In this document: positions 26,197 to 34,123 of the stretch, one piece after another
How positions within the stretch are numbered: the stretch's first letter is position 1
Layout: the number at the start of each line of letters is the position of its first letter
Origin: Ruthenibacterium lactatiformans
GTDB lineage: Bacteria; Bacillota; Clostridia; Oscillospirales; Ruminococcaceae
Length of the DNA stretch: 64,000 bases
Reading direction: 5' to 3'
NCBI RefSeq assembly: GCF_000949455.1
Contig: NZ_JXXK01000008.1
Coordinates: 62,001-126,000 of the forward strand
Made by a program: the position numbers and the translations under genes
The notes under the pieces: generated by a model
Seen by the model: the letters and a program-made list of their open reading frames with translations, nothing else
The model's database searches: none
What the model was told of the DNA's origin: nothing

Positions 26197-26586
26197 GATC
26201 GGATCGACCTTCATGTAGAGGTCGCGCCCGTGGAATACGCCGACCTTGCCGGAGATTCGAGCGGCGAGAGCAGCGCAGCGATCCTGCGGCGCGTGCTGGC
26301 AGCCCGCGCCGTGCAGGACACCCGCTATAAAGGTACGGGCGTCACCTGCAATGCGCGCCTTCCCAGCGCGATGCTGCGCCGCGTATGCCGCCTTGCGCCG
26401 GACGCCGACCGTGTGCTGCGCGGCGCCTTTGAGCGCATGGGCCTTTCCGCCCGCGCTTACGACAGGGTGCTGAAGGTGAGCCGCACCATCGCGGACCTTG
26501 CGGGCAGCGAACGCATCGAAGCAGAGCATGTGCGCGAGGCCGTGCAGTACCGGAATCTGGACCGCAAATACTGGTATACGGCGTAA
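26197..26586 (+). pseudogene. comM: comM (yifB) 3' fragment, Mg-chelatase-like ATPase
   Basis: The frame encodes DRIDLHVEVAPVEYADL at its start and ends with the Mg-chelatase C-terminal helices (GLSARAYDRVLKVSRTIADL, LDRKYW). This is the last ~130 residues of a ~500-residue family involved in branch migration during transformation. Homology begins at 26197, directly after an in-frame stop, within the family motif GPLLDRIDLH. The N-terminal two thirds are missing on this side. Base composition changes from AT-rich to GC-rich at the same point, so this is where acquired DNA joins the old chromosome. A GTG at 26230 could give a 118-residue product but probably does not. Confidence 0.9.
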
Positions 26587-26603
26587 AACATCCGCAGGAG
26601 GCA

Positions 26604-26726
26604 ATGTATATGATCGGACTCGCATTTTTTCTCATCGGCGCCGCCATTGCGGCAGGCTTCATTGTGCTGGGCTGGAAAATGGCCTGCAAAGCGCAGGAGC
26701 AGGATGAAAAGAAAAACCCAAAATGA
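26604..26726 (+). CDS. small single-pass membrane protein, 40 residues
   Basis: AGGAGG lies just before ATG 26604. The product has one hydrophobic segment (about residues 4-25: IGLAFFLIGAAIAAGFIVLG) and a charged C-terminal tail with Gln, Glu and Lys. It begins 17 bases after the comM fragment, so it was probably the next gene of that operon. I recognise no family. A stem (CAGGCCG/CGGCCTG) follows at once and a strong terminator lies at 26782. Confidence 0.6.
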   Translation: MYMIGLAFFLIGAAIAAGFIVLGWKMACKAQEQDEKKNPK

Positions 26727-26781
26727 CCTCAGGCCGTTTTCGAAAGCGGCCTGCCCGGGCCGAGCGTTATAGACATATGAA

Positions 26782-26829
26782 AAAATCAAAGCGGCGGAAC
26801 GCATCTCCTCGTTCCGCCGCTTTGATTTT
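26782..26829. terminator. bidirectional terminator
   Basis: A 20-bp perfect stem (26782-26801 with 26810-26829) around an 8-base loop, with A and T tracts on the two sides. It ends the small membrane gene from the left and the 26836 gene from the right. Confidence 0.85.
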
Positions 26830-26835
26830 GCTTCA

Positions 26836-27330
26836 TTACTTCTGCTGCTCGGCCACGATCATCACATGCGTAGCGCTCTGATATGCCAGCAGGATCACAT
26901 CATTCGGGTCGTCCTCGCTCTGGAGCGAGAAACACACCCAGCTCTCATCCAGCGTGGGGCGCGCCGCCTCAATGAGCGCCGCGTCGGCCTGTGTGGTAGA
27001 AGCATCCGCCAGCTGCGCGTCGATCACCGCGTCAAAACGCGCCTGCATATCCGCCGCGGGCGTCTCCCATTTGGCCAGGATATCCGCCACGTCTTTTTCA
27101 TAGGTCAGCTTCGCAAAGCTGTAACCTCTGCCGTCTGCAATATGCTCCGCAGACTCCTTGGAAAAACCCGCGGGCAGCGCGGCGTTCCAGCGCTCTACCA
27201 TACCGACGCTCAGCGGGTCGTCGCTGGCCTGTACGCCGGTATTGCGGTTCACCAGATAAAAAATCCCCGCCAGCACCAGCAACAGCGCCAGGCATAGGTA
27301 TGTCATCGTACGGGAGGATGGTTTTTTCAT
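26836..27330 (-). CDS. hypothetical membrane-anchored protein
   Basis: A 164-residue protein with a basic start (MKKPSSR), one hydrophobic segment at residues ~9-26 (signal anchor, no lipobox) and an acidic extracellular domain of about 130 residues rich in Ala and Asp. No known motif is seen. It is transcribed after lacZ, from which it is separated by 66 bases, and ends at a strong terminator, so it may be cotranscribed with the beta-galactosidase gene. Confidence 0.6.
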   Translation of the reverse strand: MKKPSSRTMTYLCLALLLVLAGIFYLVNRNTGVQASDDPLSVGMVERWNAALPAGFSKESAEHIADGRGYSFAKLTYEKDVADILAKWETPAADMQARFDAVIDAQLADASTTQADAALIEAARPTLDESWVCFSLQSEDDPNDVILLAYQSATHVMIVAEQQK

Positions 27331-27396
27331 TGGTCTTTTTCACGGCCGCCCGCGGCCGCCCTTCTCCTTTTTTATTCTTTCCGGCCACCGGCCGGC

Positions 27397-30372
27397 TCAT
27401 CCATTGCCGCCCATGCCGCCAAAAGTGAAGCGGAAGGTTTCGCCCTTCTCCAGCGCCACATGGTATTCGGCATGGGGTCCGGCGCCCCAGGTGTTGTCGC
27501 CCGCAACGCCCAGCTGCCCTTTTGCACAGCGTACCACGGTTTTGACCTTTGGCGGCAGCTCGTACTGGCGGCGGGCGTTCTCCACTTCGTGCGGAGTATA
27601 CGGCAGCGCACTGAGCATAAAGCCATTCCCGGCAAGGCACAGCCCGAAGCCCGCGGCGTCGGTAACGGCGGCAGCCTGCACGCCTGTGCGCGCGCCGCTC
27701 TCCTGCGGGTTGAAATAAGGCTGCAGCGCCGTGTGTGCGTCAAAGCCGAACAGCCCCATGTGTGCGCCGCTGGTAAAATCCGAATACGTCTCGCCCGGTC
27801 CCATACCGTAATAGGCAACGTTGCGGTACTCGGCAGGCAGTGTCAGCATCAGGCCGAATTCCGGCACGCTCTCCACGGCCTTTCCTTTCCATTTCAGCGC
27901 AGCCTCCACCTTTCCATCCCCTGTGATGGTATAGGTGACATTTGCCCGCGCGCCGCCGGGAAGCGCATACTTTGCGTGGATGCGCACGGACGTCCCGTCC
28001 GTCTCTGCCTTTGCCCTGCGCAGTTTTGCATACAGCCCGGCCGTTTTGAAGGGCAGGTGCGCAAGCTCCATACCCGCGGCGGTGTCGTTGTCGGTCGGCG
28101 CGCGCCAGAAGTTGAGCGCAATGGGGCGCTGCAGCAGTTCGCGGCCTTTCCAGCGATACGAGATAACGCTGCCCTGAGCGTTCTTCGTAAACAGCAGGCT
28201 GAAATCTCTGCCGTGAACGCCGATATTGCAGTCGCCCTCCACCAGCGTGACCGGCAGCGTACAGGGCTTTTCCGGCGCCTTCCGGGAAATATGCCACTGC
28301 CCGAAGGCCACACAATGGCCCTTCGCGGCCCAACGGGCATTCTCCCGCAGGCACAGCGACGCATCCACGGTATACTCGCCCGGCGCCTGCGGAACGGCAA
28401 AGGGCAGCTCCGCGCGCGCCGTCTCGCCGGGAACAGCCTGCAGGCTGCATTCGCTGCTTTTCACCCGCGCGCCATTCTTCGTCAGCTCCACCAGCAGCAC
28501 ATAGTCCGCCGTATCCGTGAACAGGGATTTGTTTTTCACGGTAACGCCCGTCTCGTCGGGCAGGATATCGAAATCCTGGTAGCAGCCCTTCGCCTGGGCA
28601 AGTTTTGGCGTGGGCGTGCGGTCGGCGAACAGCAGGCCGTTTCCCACGAATTCAAAATCCGACGGGCGGTCTCCGAAGTCTCCGCCGCAGGCGAGGCAGC
28701 GTTCGCCCAAGCAGTTGTCCGTTTCAATCCCCTGGTCCACCCAGTCCCAGATAAATCCGCCCTGATATTGAGGGATGACGTCTGTCATACGGGTGTAACG
28801 GTCCATCGCGCCGCAGGAATTCCCCATGGCATGCATGTATTCGCACATAATAAAGGGCTTTTCCGGATGTTTTTCAAGGAAAGCGGCCACATCAGCGGCC
28901 GGGGTATACATCTGGCTCTCCATATCGCTGGTATCAGGGTAACGCCTGTCATGGAACACTCCCTCGTAATGCACCAGCCGGGTGGGGTCCGTTTCGCGGA
29001 AAAAGCGGCTCATTTCGTAGATGTCCCTGCCTCCGAAGCTCTCGTTGCCGCAGCTCCAGATGAGCACAGAGGCATGGTTTTTATCCCGTTGGAGCATACT
29101 GTTTGCCCGGTCAAGCACAGCGCCCAGCCACTCCGGCCTGTCGCCGGGAAGCGCGCTCTCCGCTCCGTCCGGCCGTTGCCACGTGCCGTGCGTCTCCAGG
29201 TTCGTCTCGTCGATCACATAAAGGCCGTACTCGTCGCACAGGTCATACCATTCCGTGCGGTTGGGATAATGGCTGGTGCGCACGGCGTTGATATTGTTCT
29301 GCTTCATGGCCCGCACATCGCTCACCATATCCTCCATCGTTACGGCTCGGCCCGTGCGGCAGTTCCACTCATGGCGGTTCACGCCCTTGAACACGATGCG
29401 CCTGCCGTTGAGCAGCATCAGGCCGTCCCGCAGCTCAAACCTGCGGAAGCCGGCCTTTCCGCGCACGGTCTCCAGAAGATGGCCGGCCGCGTCGGTAAGC
29501 GTTACCTCATAGGTGTAAAGCTCCGGCGCCTCGGCGCTCCACAGACGCGGGCGTTCCACGGGCAGCTCCAACACCGCATGCCCGCCCGTCACAGGGGCCA
29601 GCACCGTTTTTCCGTCCAGCGTCAGCGTCGCCTCGCCCACGCACATTCCCTCCAGCTTCAGCTCCGCACGCAGCGTACCCGCAGCAAGATCTTCTGAAAG
29701 CTGCGGCTTGACCCACAGGTCCGCCAGATGGGTCTGCGCTTTCGTGAACAGCGCCACACTGCGGAAAATACCGGACATGCGCCAGAAATCCTGGTCCTCC
29801 AGCCAGCTTGCGGAGGAAAAGCGGTATACGCGCACTGCCAGGCGGTTTTCGCCGTCCCGGTGCACAGCTGGCGTGAGGTCGAATTCCGCGGGTGTGAAGC
29901 TGTCCTCACTGTAACCGATGAACACGCCGTTGCACCATACCGCAAACGCCGTTTCCACGCCGTCGAAGCGCACGCAAACAGGGCCATCCCAGCTTTGGGG
30001 CACAGCAAAACCGCGCACATAGCATCCCACAGGATTATACCGCTCCGGCACGGCAGGAGGCTCCAGTCTCTCGTGGCCGTCCCAGGGATATTGGGTATTG
30101 ACATAATGGGGCGTACCGTACTTCCCGCCGCCCTGAAGCTGGATATAGCCCGGCACCGCGATTTCGTCCCAGCCGGAAACGTCATATCCCTCCCTGTAAA
30201 ATTCCTGCGGAGAGGCGCCCGGCGTCTGTGCATAAAAAAACTTCCACGCGCCGTCCAGCGTCTGCTCCAGCGGCGCGCCGTCCGCGCCCCGCACCATATA
30301 AGATGCATGAGCCGGCAGACGGTTCACTTGAAACACCTGCGGGTCTGTCAGCCATTTCGGGTCGAATTCCAT
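27397..30372 (-). CDS. lacZ: beta-galactosidase, GH2 (LacZ type)
   Basis: A 991-residue cytoplasmic enzyme; it hydrolyses terminal beta-galactosides such as lactose. ATG 30372 follows AAGGAGG by 6 bases. Domain order is sugar-binding jelly roll, Ig-like, TIM barrel, a second Ig-like domain and the long beta-sandwich small chain. The acid/base Glu is ~E443 in SCGNESFGG and the nucleophile ~E511 in FIMCEYMHAMGNS. Length is close to E. coli LacZ. No signal peptide, and no transporter or regulator adjoins it. A good promoter lies ~120 bases upstream. Confidence 0.95.
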   Translation of the reverse strand: MEFDPKWLTDPQVFQVNRLPAHASYMVRGADGAPLEQTLDGAWKFFYAQTPGASPQEFYREGYDVSGWDEIAVPGYIQLQGGGKYGTPHYVNTQYPWDGHERLEPPAVPERYNPVGCYVRGFAVPQSWDGPVCVRFDGVETAFAVWCNGVFIGYSEDSFTPAEFDLTPAVHRDGENRLAVRVYRFSSASWLEDQDFWRMSGIFRSVALFTKAQTHLADLWVKPQLSEDLAAGTLRAELKLEGMCVGEATLTLDGKTVLAPVTGGHAVLELPVERPRLWSAEAPELYTYEVTLTDAAGHLLETVRGKAGFRRFELRDGLMLLNGRRIVFKGVNRHEWNCRTGRAVTMEDMVSDVRAMKQNNINAVRTSHYPNRTEWYDLCDEYGLYVIDETNLETHGTWQRPDGAESALPGDRPEWLGAVLDRANSMLQRDKNHASVLIWSCGNESFGGRDIYEMSRFFRETDPTRLVHYEGVFHDRRYPDTSDMESQMYTPAADVAAFLEKHPEKPFIMCEYMHAMGNSCGAMDRYTRMTDVIPQYQGGFIWDWVDQGIETDNCLGERCLACGGDFGDRPSDFEFVGNGLLFADRTPTPKLAQAKGCYQDFDILPDETGVTVKNKSLFTDTADYVLLVELTKNGARVKSSECSLQAVPGETARAELPFAVPQAPGEYTVDASLCLRENARWAAKGHCVAFGQWHISRKAPEKPCTLPVTLVEGDCNIGVHGRDFSLLFTKNAQGSVISYRWKGRELLQRPIALNFWRAPTDNDTAAGMELAHLPFKTAGLYAKLRRAKAETDGTSVRIHAKYALPGGARANVTYTITGDGKVEAALKWKGKAVESVPEFGLMLTLPAEYRNVAYYGMGPGETYSDFTSGAHMGLFGFDAHTALQPYFNPQESGARTGVQAAAVTDAAGFGLCLAGNGFMLSALPYTPHEVENARRQYELPPKVKTVVRCAKGQLGVAGDNTWGAGPHAEYHVALEKGETFRFTFGGMGGNG

Positions 30373-30494
30373 GGGATGCCTCCTTGTGAAATTTCTTATT
30401 CCCGGCCGCCGGGGCTCACACGGCGCCAAAAGCGCCGCCCGGCGGTCGCATCGTGTGTTTCACGGCCTGTACTGCTGCGCGGGCCGATATTTTT

Positions 30495-30523
30495 ATTGTA
30501 CCTTTTTCCCTGTGCTGTGGCAA
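30495..30523 (-). promoter_or_regulatory. lacZ promoter
   Basis: On the minus strand TTGCCA, 17 bp, TACAAT. Transcription would start near 30488, giving a leader of about 115 bases. The gap 30373-30702 also contains the divergent promoter at 30628 and no gene. Confidence 0.65.
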
Positions 30524-30627
30524 CGCCTGTGCAATGTTTTTTAATGTATTATTGTTGCCCGTCTCTTCTTTGCCTGGCAAAAAGCGCTCCTGTCTCCTGT
30601 GCTGTGAAGCTCTCCCGCGCGCCTTTC

Positions 30628-30656
30628 TTGCATCGGCACTGCGGCTGTGCTATGAT
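30628..30656 (+). promoter_or_regulatory. promoter of the diguanylate cyclase gene
   Basis: TTGCAT, 17 bp, TATGAT, about 47 bases before the ATG at 30703. Confidence 0.6.
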
Positions 30657-30702
30657 AATGAATACCTTATACCCAAACAACTGTCCGAAATGGGAGCGTA
30701 CT

Positions 30703-31878
30703 ATGACATTACAAAAATTGCGCCGCTGGCTCGGTTTTCCGCTGGAGGACCGATACCGCGTGCACATTGAACAGGATATCGTACAAAGCAGCCTGCGCCC
30801 CGGCATTTTCAGCGCACTGCTCATCCTCGCTTTTCAAGCTGTGATGATGGTGCTCTCGCTGCTGCGCAAAGGTGGGCCGTTCGCCTCTCTCCGCCGACAA
30901 GGATATTGGTGGCTGTACGTAACACTGTTTTCGGTAACGCTGCTGTTTTTGCTGCTGATCGTATTTCTGATGCGCCGCCGCAGGCCGTGCCTGGACACGT
31001 TTTTTTTACCGCTGCAGACATTTTACACCGCTTTTTTGTGTCTGTGGGGGACGTGCGTCACGCTTTTGGACCAATTCGGCGGCAACAGCCTGAGCGTTTT
31101 TACTTACGTCACGCTTTCTGCCGCAGCCCTCACCGTGCTGCAGCCCTGGCAGTCCGCGCTTATCTTTACCGGGAATTGCCTGTTTTTAAACCTGCTGTTG
31201 CCCTATACGCCTGCCGGACCGGATAATTTTTACAGCAATGCGGTCAACAGTTGCTTCGTCACACTGGGCGCTTTTTTCATCTCTCTTTGGTTTTACCGCA
31301 GTAAGGTCTCGTCCCGTTACGCCAAGATCATCATCGAGCAGCAGAACGCCGACATCCGCAGTATGAATGTCCAGCTGGATCAAATGGCGCACACGGACGA
31401 ACTGACGGGGATGAAAAACCGCCGTTCGCTGGAACGTCTGCCGTTGGACGACCGATGGAACGAAATGCCGCCCGTCTCCGCCATGATGGTGGACATCGAT
31501 TTTTTCAAGCAGTTCAACGATACATACGGCCATCTTGCAGGTGATGAATGTCTGCAGCGTATTGCGGCGGTCATCCGGCAGTTTATGGAGGGGCGCGAAG
31601 GTGTCGCCGTTCGGTTCGGCGGCGAGGAATTTTTCATTTGCTTGTTCTCCTGCAGCCGCGCGCAGGTACTGGAGGCCGGGGAAACGCTGCGCGCGGCGGT
31701 GGAACGCTGCGGATATCCCCGCGGCGACCTGCCACAGGGCTGCATCACCGTAAGCATCGGCGCCGCTACCACAGAGGCGGAAAATGCGCCCCGCCTGGAA
31801 GATCTGCTGTCCCGCGCGGACAAGGCGCTTTATGAGGCAAAACACGAAGGGCGAAACTGCGTAGCAGCTTATATCTGA
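30703..31878 (+). CDS. membrane diguanylate cyclase (GGDEF)
   Basis: A 391-residue protein with about five or six membrane segments in the first ~200 residues and a C-terminal GGDEF domain. The active-site motif is RFGGEEF (about residues 304-310), with DELTGMKNRRSLE and DIDFFKQFNDTYGH before it, all intact. It makes cyclic di-GMP from two GTP. I see no RxxD inhibitory site at the usual place before the motif. The start is the ATG at 30703; longer frames upstream are shadows of lacZ. It is a single-gene unit. Confidence 0.9.
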   Translation: MTLQKLRRWLGFPLEDRYRVHIEQDIVQSSLRPGIFSALLILAFQAVMMVLSLLRKGGPFASLRRQGYWWLYVTLFSVTLLFLLLIVFLMRRRRPCLDTFFLPLQTFYTAFLCLWGTCVTLLDQFGGNSLSVFTYVTLSAAALTVLQPWQSALIFTGNCLFLNLLLPYTPAGPDNFYSNAVNSCFVTLGAFFISLWFYRSKVSSRYAKIIIEQQNADIRSMNVQLDQMAHTDELTGMKNRRSLERLPLDDRWNEMPPVSAMMVDIDFFKQFNDTYGHLAGDECLQRIAAVIRQFMEGREGVAVRFGGEEFFICLFSCSRAQVLEAGETLRAAVERCGYPRGDLPQGCITVSIGAATTEAENAPRLEDLLSRADKALYEAKHEGRNCVAAYI

Positions 31879-31894
31879 CTGCACGTGCCACTTT

Positions 31895-32110
31895 AAAGCC
31901 GGGCACACGCCAAGTTGCCTACCAACAGGTCCCTTGGCCCCGTTCCCCGCGCACGGCGGCCTTCGGCGGCCGCTTCGCTCTGCACGCCTCGGCACTGGCC
32001 CTGCGGGGCGTCGCGGAGTTATTTTAAATGAAAAAAGGGGGGGCTCCCCCCCTTTTCAAGCTTGTTCCCCGGACTTTTCTTTCACTTCTTTGCCTTTTTC
32101 GACAGTCTGA
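31895..32110 (+). repeat. dispersed repeat B, copy 1
   Basis: About 200 bases of this stretch match 56505-56665 in order: a GCCAAG.TGCCTAC block, GGCCCCGTTC with CGCGCACGGCG, TTATTTTAAATGAAAAA, CCCTTTTTCAAGCTT-like, TTCCCCGGAC and CTTCTTTGCCTTTTTCGA. It is bounded by direct repeats of AAAGCCGGGCACAC (31895-31908 and 32110-32123), the second being part of a terminator. The short frame starting at ATG 32028 is part of the repeat. I see no other gene between 31879 and 32275. Confidence 0.7.
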
Positions 32111-32135
32111 AAGCCGGGCACACACCCGGCTTTTT
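32111..32135 (+). terminator. terminator at the edge of repeat B
   Basis: AAGCCGGG and CCCGGCTT pair around CACACA and are followed by TTT. It was probably the original terminator of the diguanylate cyclase gene before the repeat arrived. Confidence 0.75.
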
Positions 32136-32140
32136 CTTGT

Positions 32141-32800
32141 ATGTCGAAAACCACTCGCTAGGCGAGTGGTTCAAAAGAAGGCTAATGTCGATAATGGGAA
32201 AAGAAAAACTCCCTTTGCTATACTGGAAGTGCGGTCTGCGAACTGCACAAGCAAGCAAAGGGAGGACATTCGAAAATGAACGACGTAAATAGTTTATCGC
32301 ATAGCAGTTGGAATTGCAAATATCATGTAGTGTTTGCGCCAAAATACAGAAGGAAAGTGTTCTTCGGAGAGAAAAGAAGAGAAATTGGAAGCATTCTGAG
32401 GACGCTGTGCAATTGGAAAGGGATCAAGATTATCGAAGCGGAGGTATGCGCGGACCACATCCACATGCTGATCGAGATACCGCCAAAGATAGCAGTAGCA
32501 AGTTTCATGGGGTAGGTGAAAGGAAAAAGCAGCCTGATGCTGTACGAGAAGTTCCCGGAGCAAAAATAGAAATACCGGAACCGGGAATTCTGGTGCCGTG
32601 GGTACTATGTGGACACGGCAGGGAAAAATGCAAAGAAGATACAGGAGTATATCCAATGTCAGTACGAGCAGGACAAAGCAGGAGAGCAGCTGACCATGCC
32701 AAACTTCTAAAGTGCCCGTTTACGGGCGGCAAGTAACGGAACTTTCGCGGCTGGCAGACCGTACTTGCGCGACGTGACGCGCGTGCTAGTATTCTAGGGC
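32141..32800 (+). mobile_element. IS200-type insertion sequence (decayed)
   Basis: A single HUH transposase frame is preceded by a left-end hairpin (AACCACTCGC paired with GCGAGTGGTT, 32149-32171) and followed by stem-forming sequence near 32711-32730 and a TATTCTAGGGC stretch near 32790. There are no terminal inverted repeats, as expected for IS200. The exact ends cannot be fixed without an empty site; the right end lies between ~32760 and 32815. Confidence 0.7.
32276..32710 (+). pseudogene. tnpA: IS200 transposase TnpA with two in-frame TAG codons
   Basis: The frame gives 144 codons and matches IS200 TnpA throughout: NCKYHVVFAPKYRRK at the start, the HUH motif ADHIHMLIEIPP, WCRGYYVDTAGKNA and the region EYIQCQYEQ with the catalytic tyrosine. 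TAG codons interrupt it at 32513-32515 and 32567-32569, both where relatives usually have tyrosine (FMGY.KGKSS and K.KYRNREFW). The length and both active motifs are otherwise intact, so the decay is recent. It is not expected to be active on its own. Confidence 0.85.
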
Positions 32801-32814
32801 TATGCCCGCATATG

Positions 32815-32850
32815 AAAAAACCCCCGGCTTTGCCGGGGGATATTTATTTT
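32815..32850. terminator. terminator right of the insertion sequence
   Basis: CCCCCGGC and GCCGGGGG pair around TTT (32821-32839), with an A tract before and a T-rich tract after. It can act in both directions. No gene lies between it and the XRE regulator. Confidence 0.75.
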
Positions 32851-32959
32851 ATGCCCTGTGCAACCTGCGGTTGACAAAGTGCAAAGCTCAGTCCATAGCC
32901 TGCAACCGCACACAGGGGTATACTGAAAAAGACATCAACCGAAAGGACGTGCTTTCTTT

Positions 32960-33598
32960 ATGCCATTATCCGAAAAAATCGCGGCTTTACGCAAGCGCGC
33001 CGGGCTGTCCCAAGAGCAATTGAGCGAAGCGTTGGGTGTTTCACGCCAAGCTGTCAGCAAATGGGAATCAGGCGGCGCGATGCCGGAGCTGGACAAAATC
33101 GTACAGCTAAGCCGCGTGCTCGGTGTCTCCACCGACGCGCTCCTGCTAGACGAACTGGACTGTTTTTCATCCATTCCACCGGAATTGACCGGCTCTGCGA
33201 GGCCTTTCCCTGTCTCCCAAGGCTCCGGAACCGGGCGGGCCGCCGCATTTGGGCTGATGCTGGCCGGTTTGTTGTGTGCGGTTCTCGGCTGGCGGGAATA
33301 CCAGGCGCTGCTGCCCGTCTGCATTGGCCTTGTGCTGCAGATCGCCGGATGCGTAGTATATGAGGCTCTTGCGGCGCCCATTCCCGCTGCACGCTGTCGT
33401 TTTTACGCTCTGGCCGTCTGGCTTCTGGCGCCTGTGCCCTGTGCGTTTACAGTGGACGCCGCTTTCTTTTTTATCGGTCATATGACAAGTTACAGTTCAC
33501 TCCTGGCTCTGCCTGCCGTCCTGCTGCTGTGGCTGTGCACGGGCTGCGCCGTCACATTGTTATTGCGGCGGGCCGCGCGGCGCTTCGGCCCGGAATAA
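32960..33598 (+). CDS. XRE-family regulator with a membrane domain
   Basis: A 212-residue protein. Residues 5-60 form a Cro/C1-type helix-turn-helix (LSQEQLSEALGVSRQAVSKWE). The rest has four or five hydrophobic segments, so it is a membrane-tethered DNA-binding protein. Such two-part proteins are common in Clostridia and usually sense envelope or drug stress, though the signal is unknown. It stands alone with terminators on both sides and has a weak ribosome site (AAAGGA, distant). Targets cannot be read from the sequence. Confidence 0.85.
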   Translation: MPLSEKIAALRKRAGLSQEQLSEALGVSRQAVSKWESGGAMPELDKIVQLSRVLGVSTDALLLDELDCFSSIPPELTGSARPFPVSQGSGTGRAAAFGLMLAGLLCAVLGWREYQALLPVCIGLVLQIAGCVVYEALAAPIPAARCRFYALAVWLLAPVPCAFTVDAAFFFIGHMTSYSSLLALPAVLLLWLCTGCAVTLLLRRAARRFGPE

Positions 33599-33620
33599 GT
33601 CTCTCTTTCTTCTTATTTCG

Positions 33621-33646
33621 CGCGCGCAATTCCGCGCGCGTTTTTT
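33621..33646 (+). terminator. terminator of the XRE gene
   Basis: CGCGCGC and GCGCGCG pair around AATTCC and are followed by TTTTTT. Confidence 0.85.
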
Positions 33647-33724
33647 GCTGCCCCTCAGCTTTTGGGACTCCTGTGGCAGTCGGGCTGGAGTTTAGGAAAT
33701 CAGGTACAGCTCCAGCCTGATGTG

Positions 33725-34085
33725 TGTTATAATAACCTCAAACCCGCCGCTTGCGCGGCTACGCGCATTTCATGCGCCGATGCGCCGTCGCGCATGGGTT
33801 TGAGAACATTGAACCATGCAAAATTTCAGCGGCTTTGCCACTGCAATTTTGTTGTAGCCGCTTCGCGGCGTCCTGTTATAATAACCTCAAACCCGCCGCT
33901 TGCGCGGCTACGCGCATTTCATGCGCCGATGCGCCGTCGCGCATGGGTTTGAGAACATTGAACCATGCAAAATTTCAGCGGCTTTGCCACTGCAATTTTG
34001 TTGTAGCCGCTTCGCGGCGTCCTGTTATAATAACCTCAAACCCGCCGCTTGCGCGGCCGCGCGCATTTCATGCGCCGATGCGCGG
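33725..34085 (+). repeat. structured repeat A: tandem array of two full and one partial copies
   Basis: The unit repeats with a period of exactly 149 bases: a 139-base element plus the 10-base joint TGTTATAATA (33725, 33874, 34023). The third copy is cut off after ~53 bases, just before the MATE gene. Each element folds into an outer stem (CTCAAACCC with GGGTTTGAG) enclosing GC-rich hairpins, and a second stem (CAAAATT...AATTTTG). A related single copy lies at 55630-55783. Another stem-loop (33683-33717) lies before the array. The 33599-34123 gap has no other gene. Confidence 0.85.
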
Positions 34086-34123
34086 CATATCCCCGCCCGC
34101 GTACAAAATTTTTTCGAAAGCAG

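Noticed and set aside
27460..29697. 745-codon open frame on the plus strand across lacZ
   Set aside because: It is antisense to a clearly conserved GH2 enzyme, has no ribosome site and no recognisable domain. High GC leaves long open shadow frames.
32028..32279. Small frame starting MKKGGAPPLFK
   Set aside because: It lies inside repeat B; the other copy has an equivalent start but a shifted frame, so coding is not conserved.
32308..32736. 142-codon frame overlapping the IS200 transposase
   Set aside because: It is in another phase, while the true transposase motifs run in the frame with the two TAG codons.
33725..34085. Tandem repeats considered as a CRISPR array
   Set aside because: The whole 149-base unit is identical between copies; there are no variable spacers and no cas genes.
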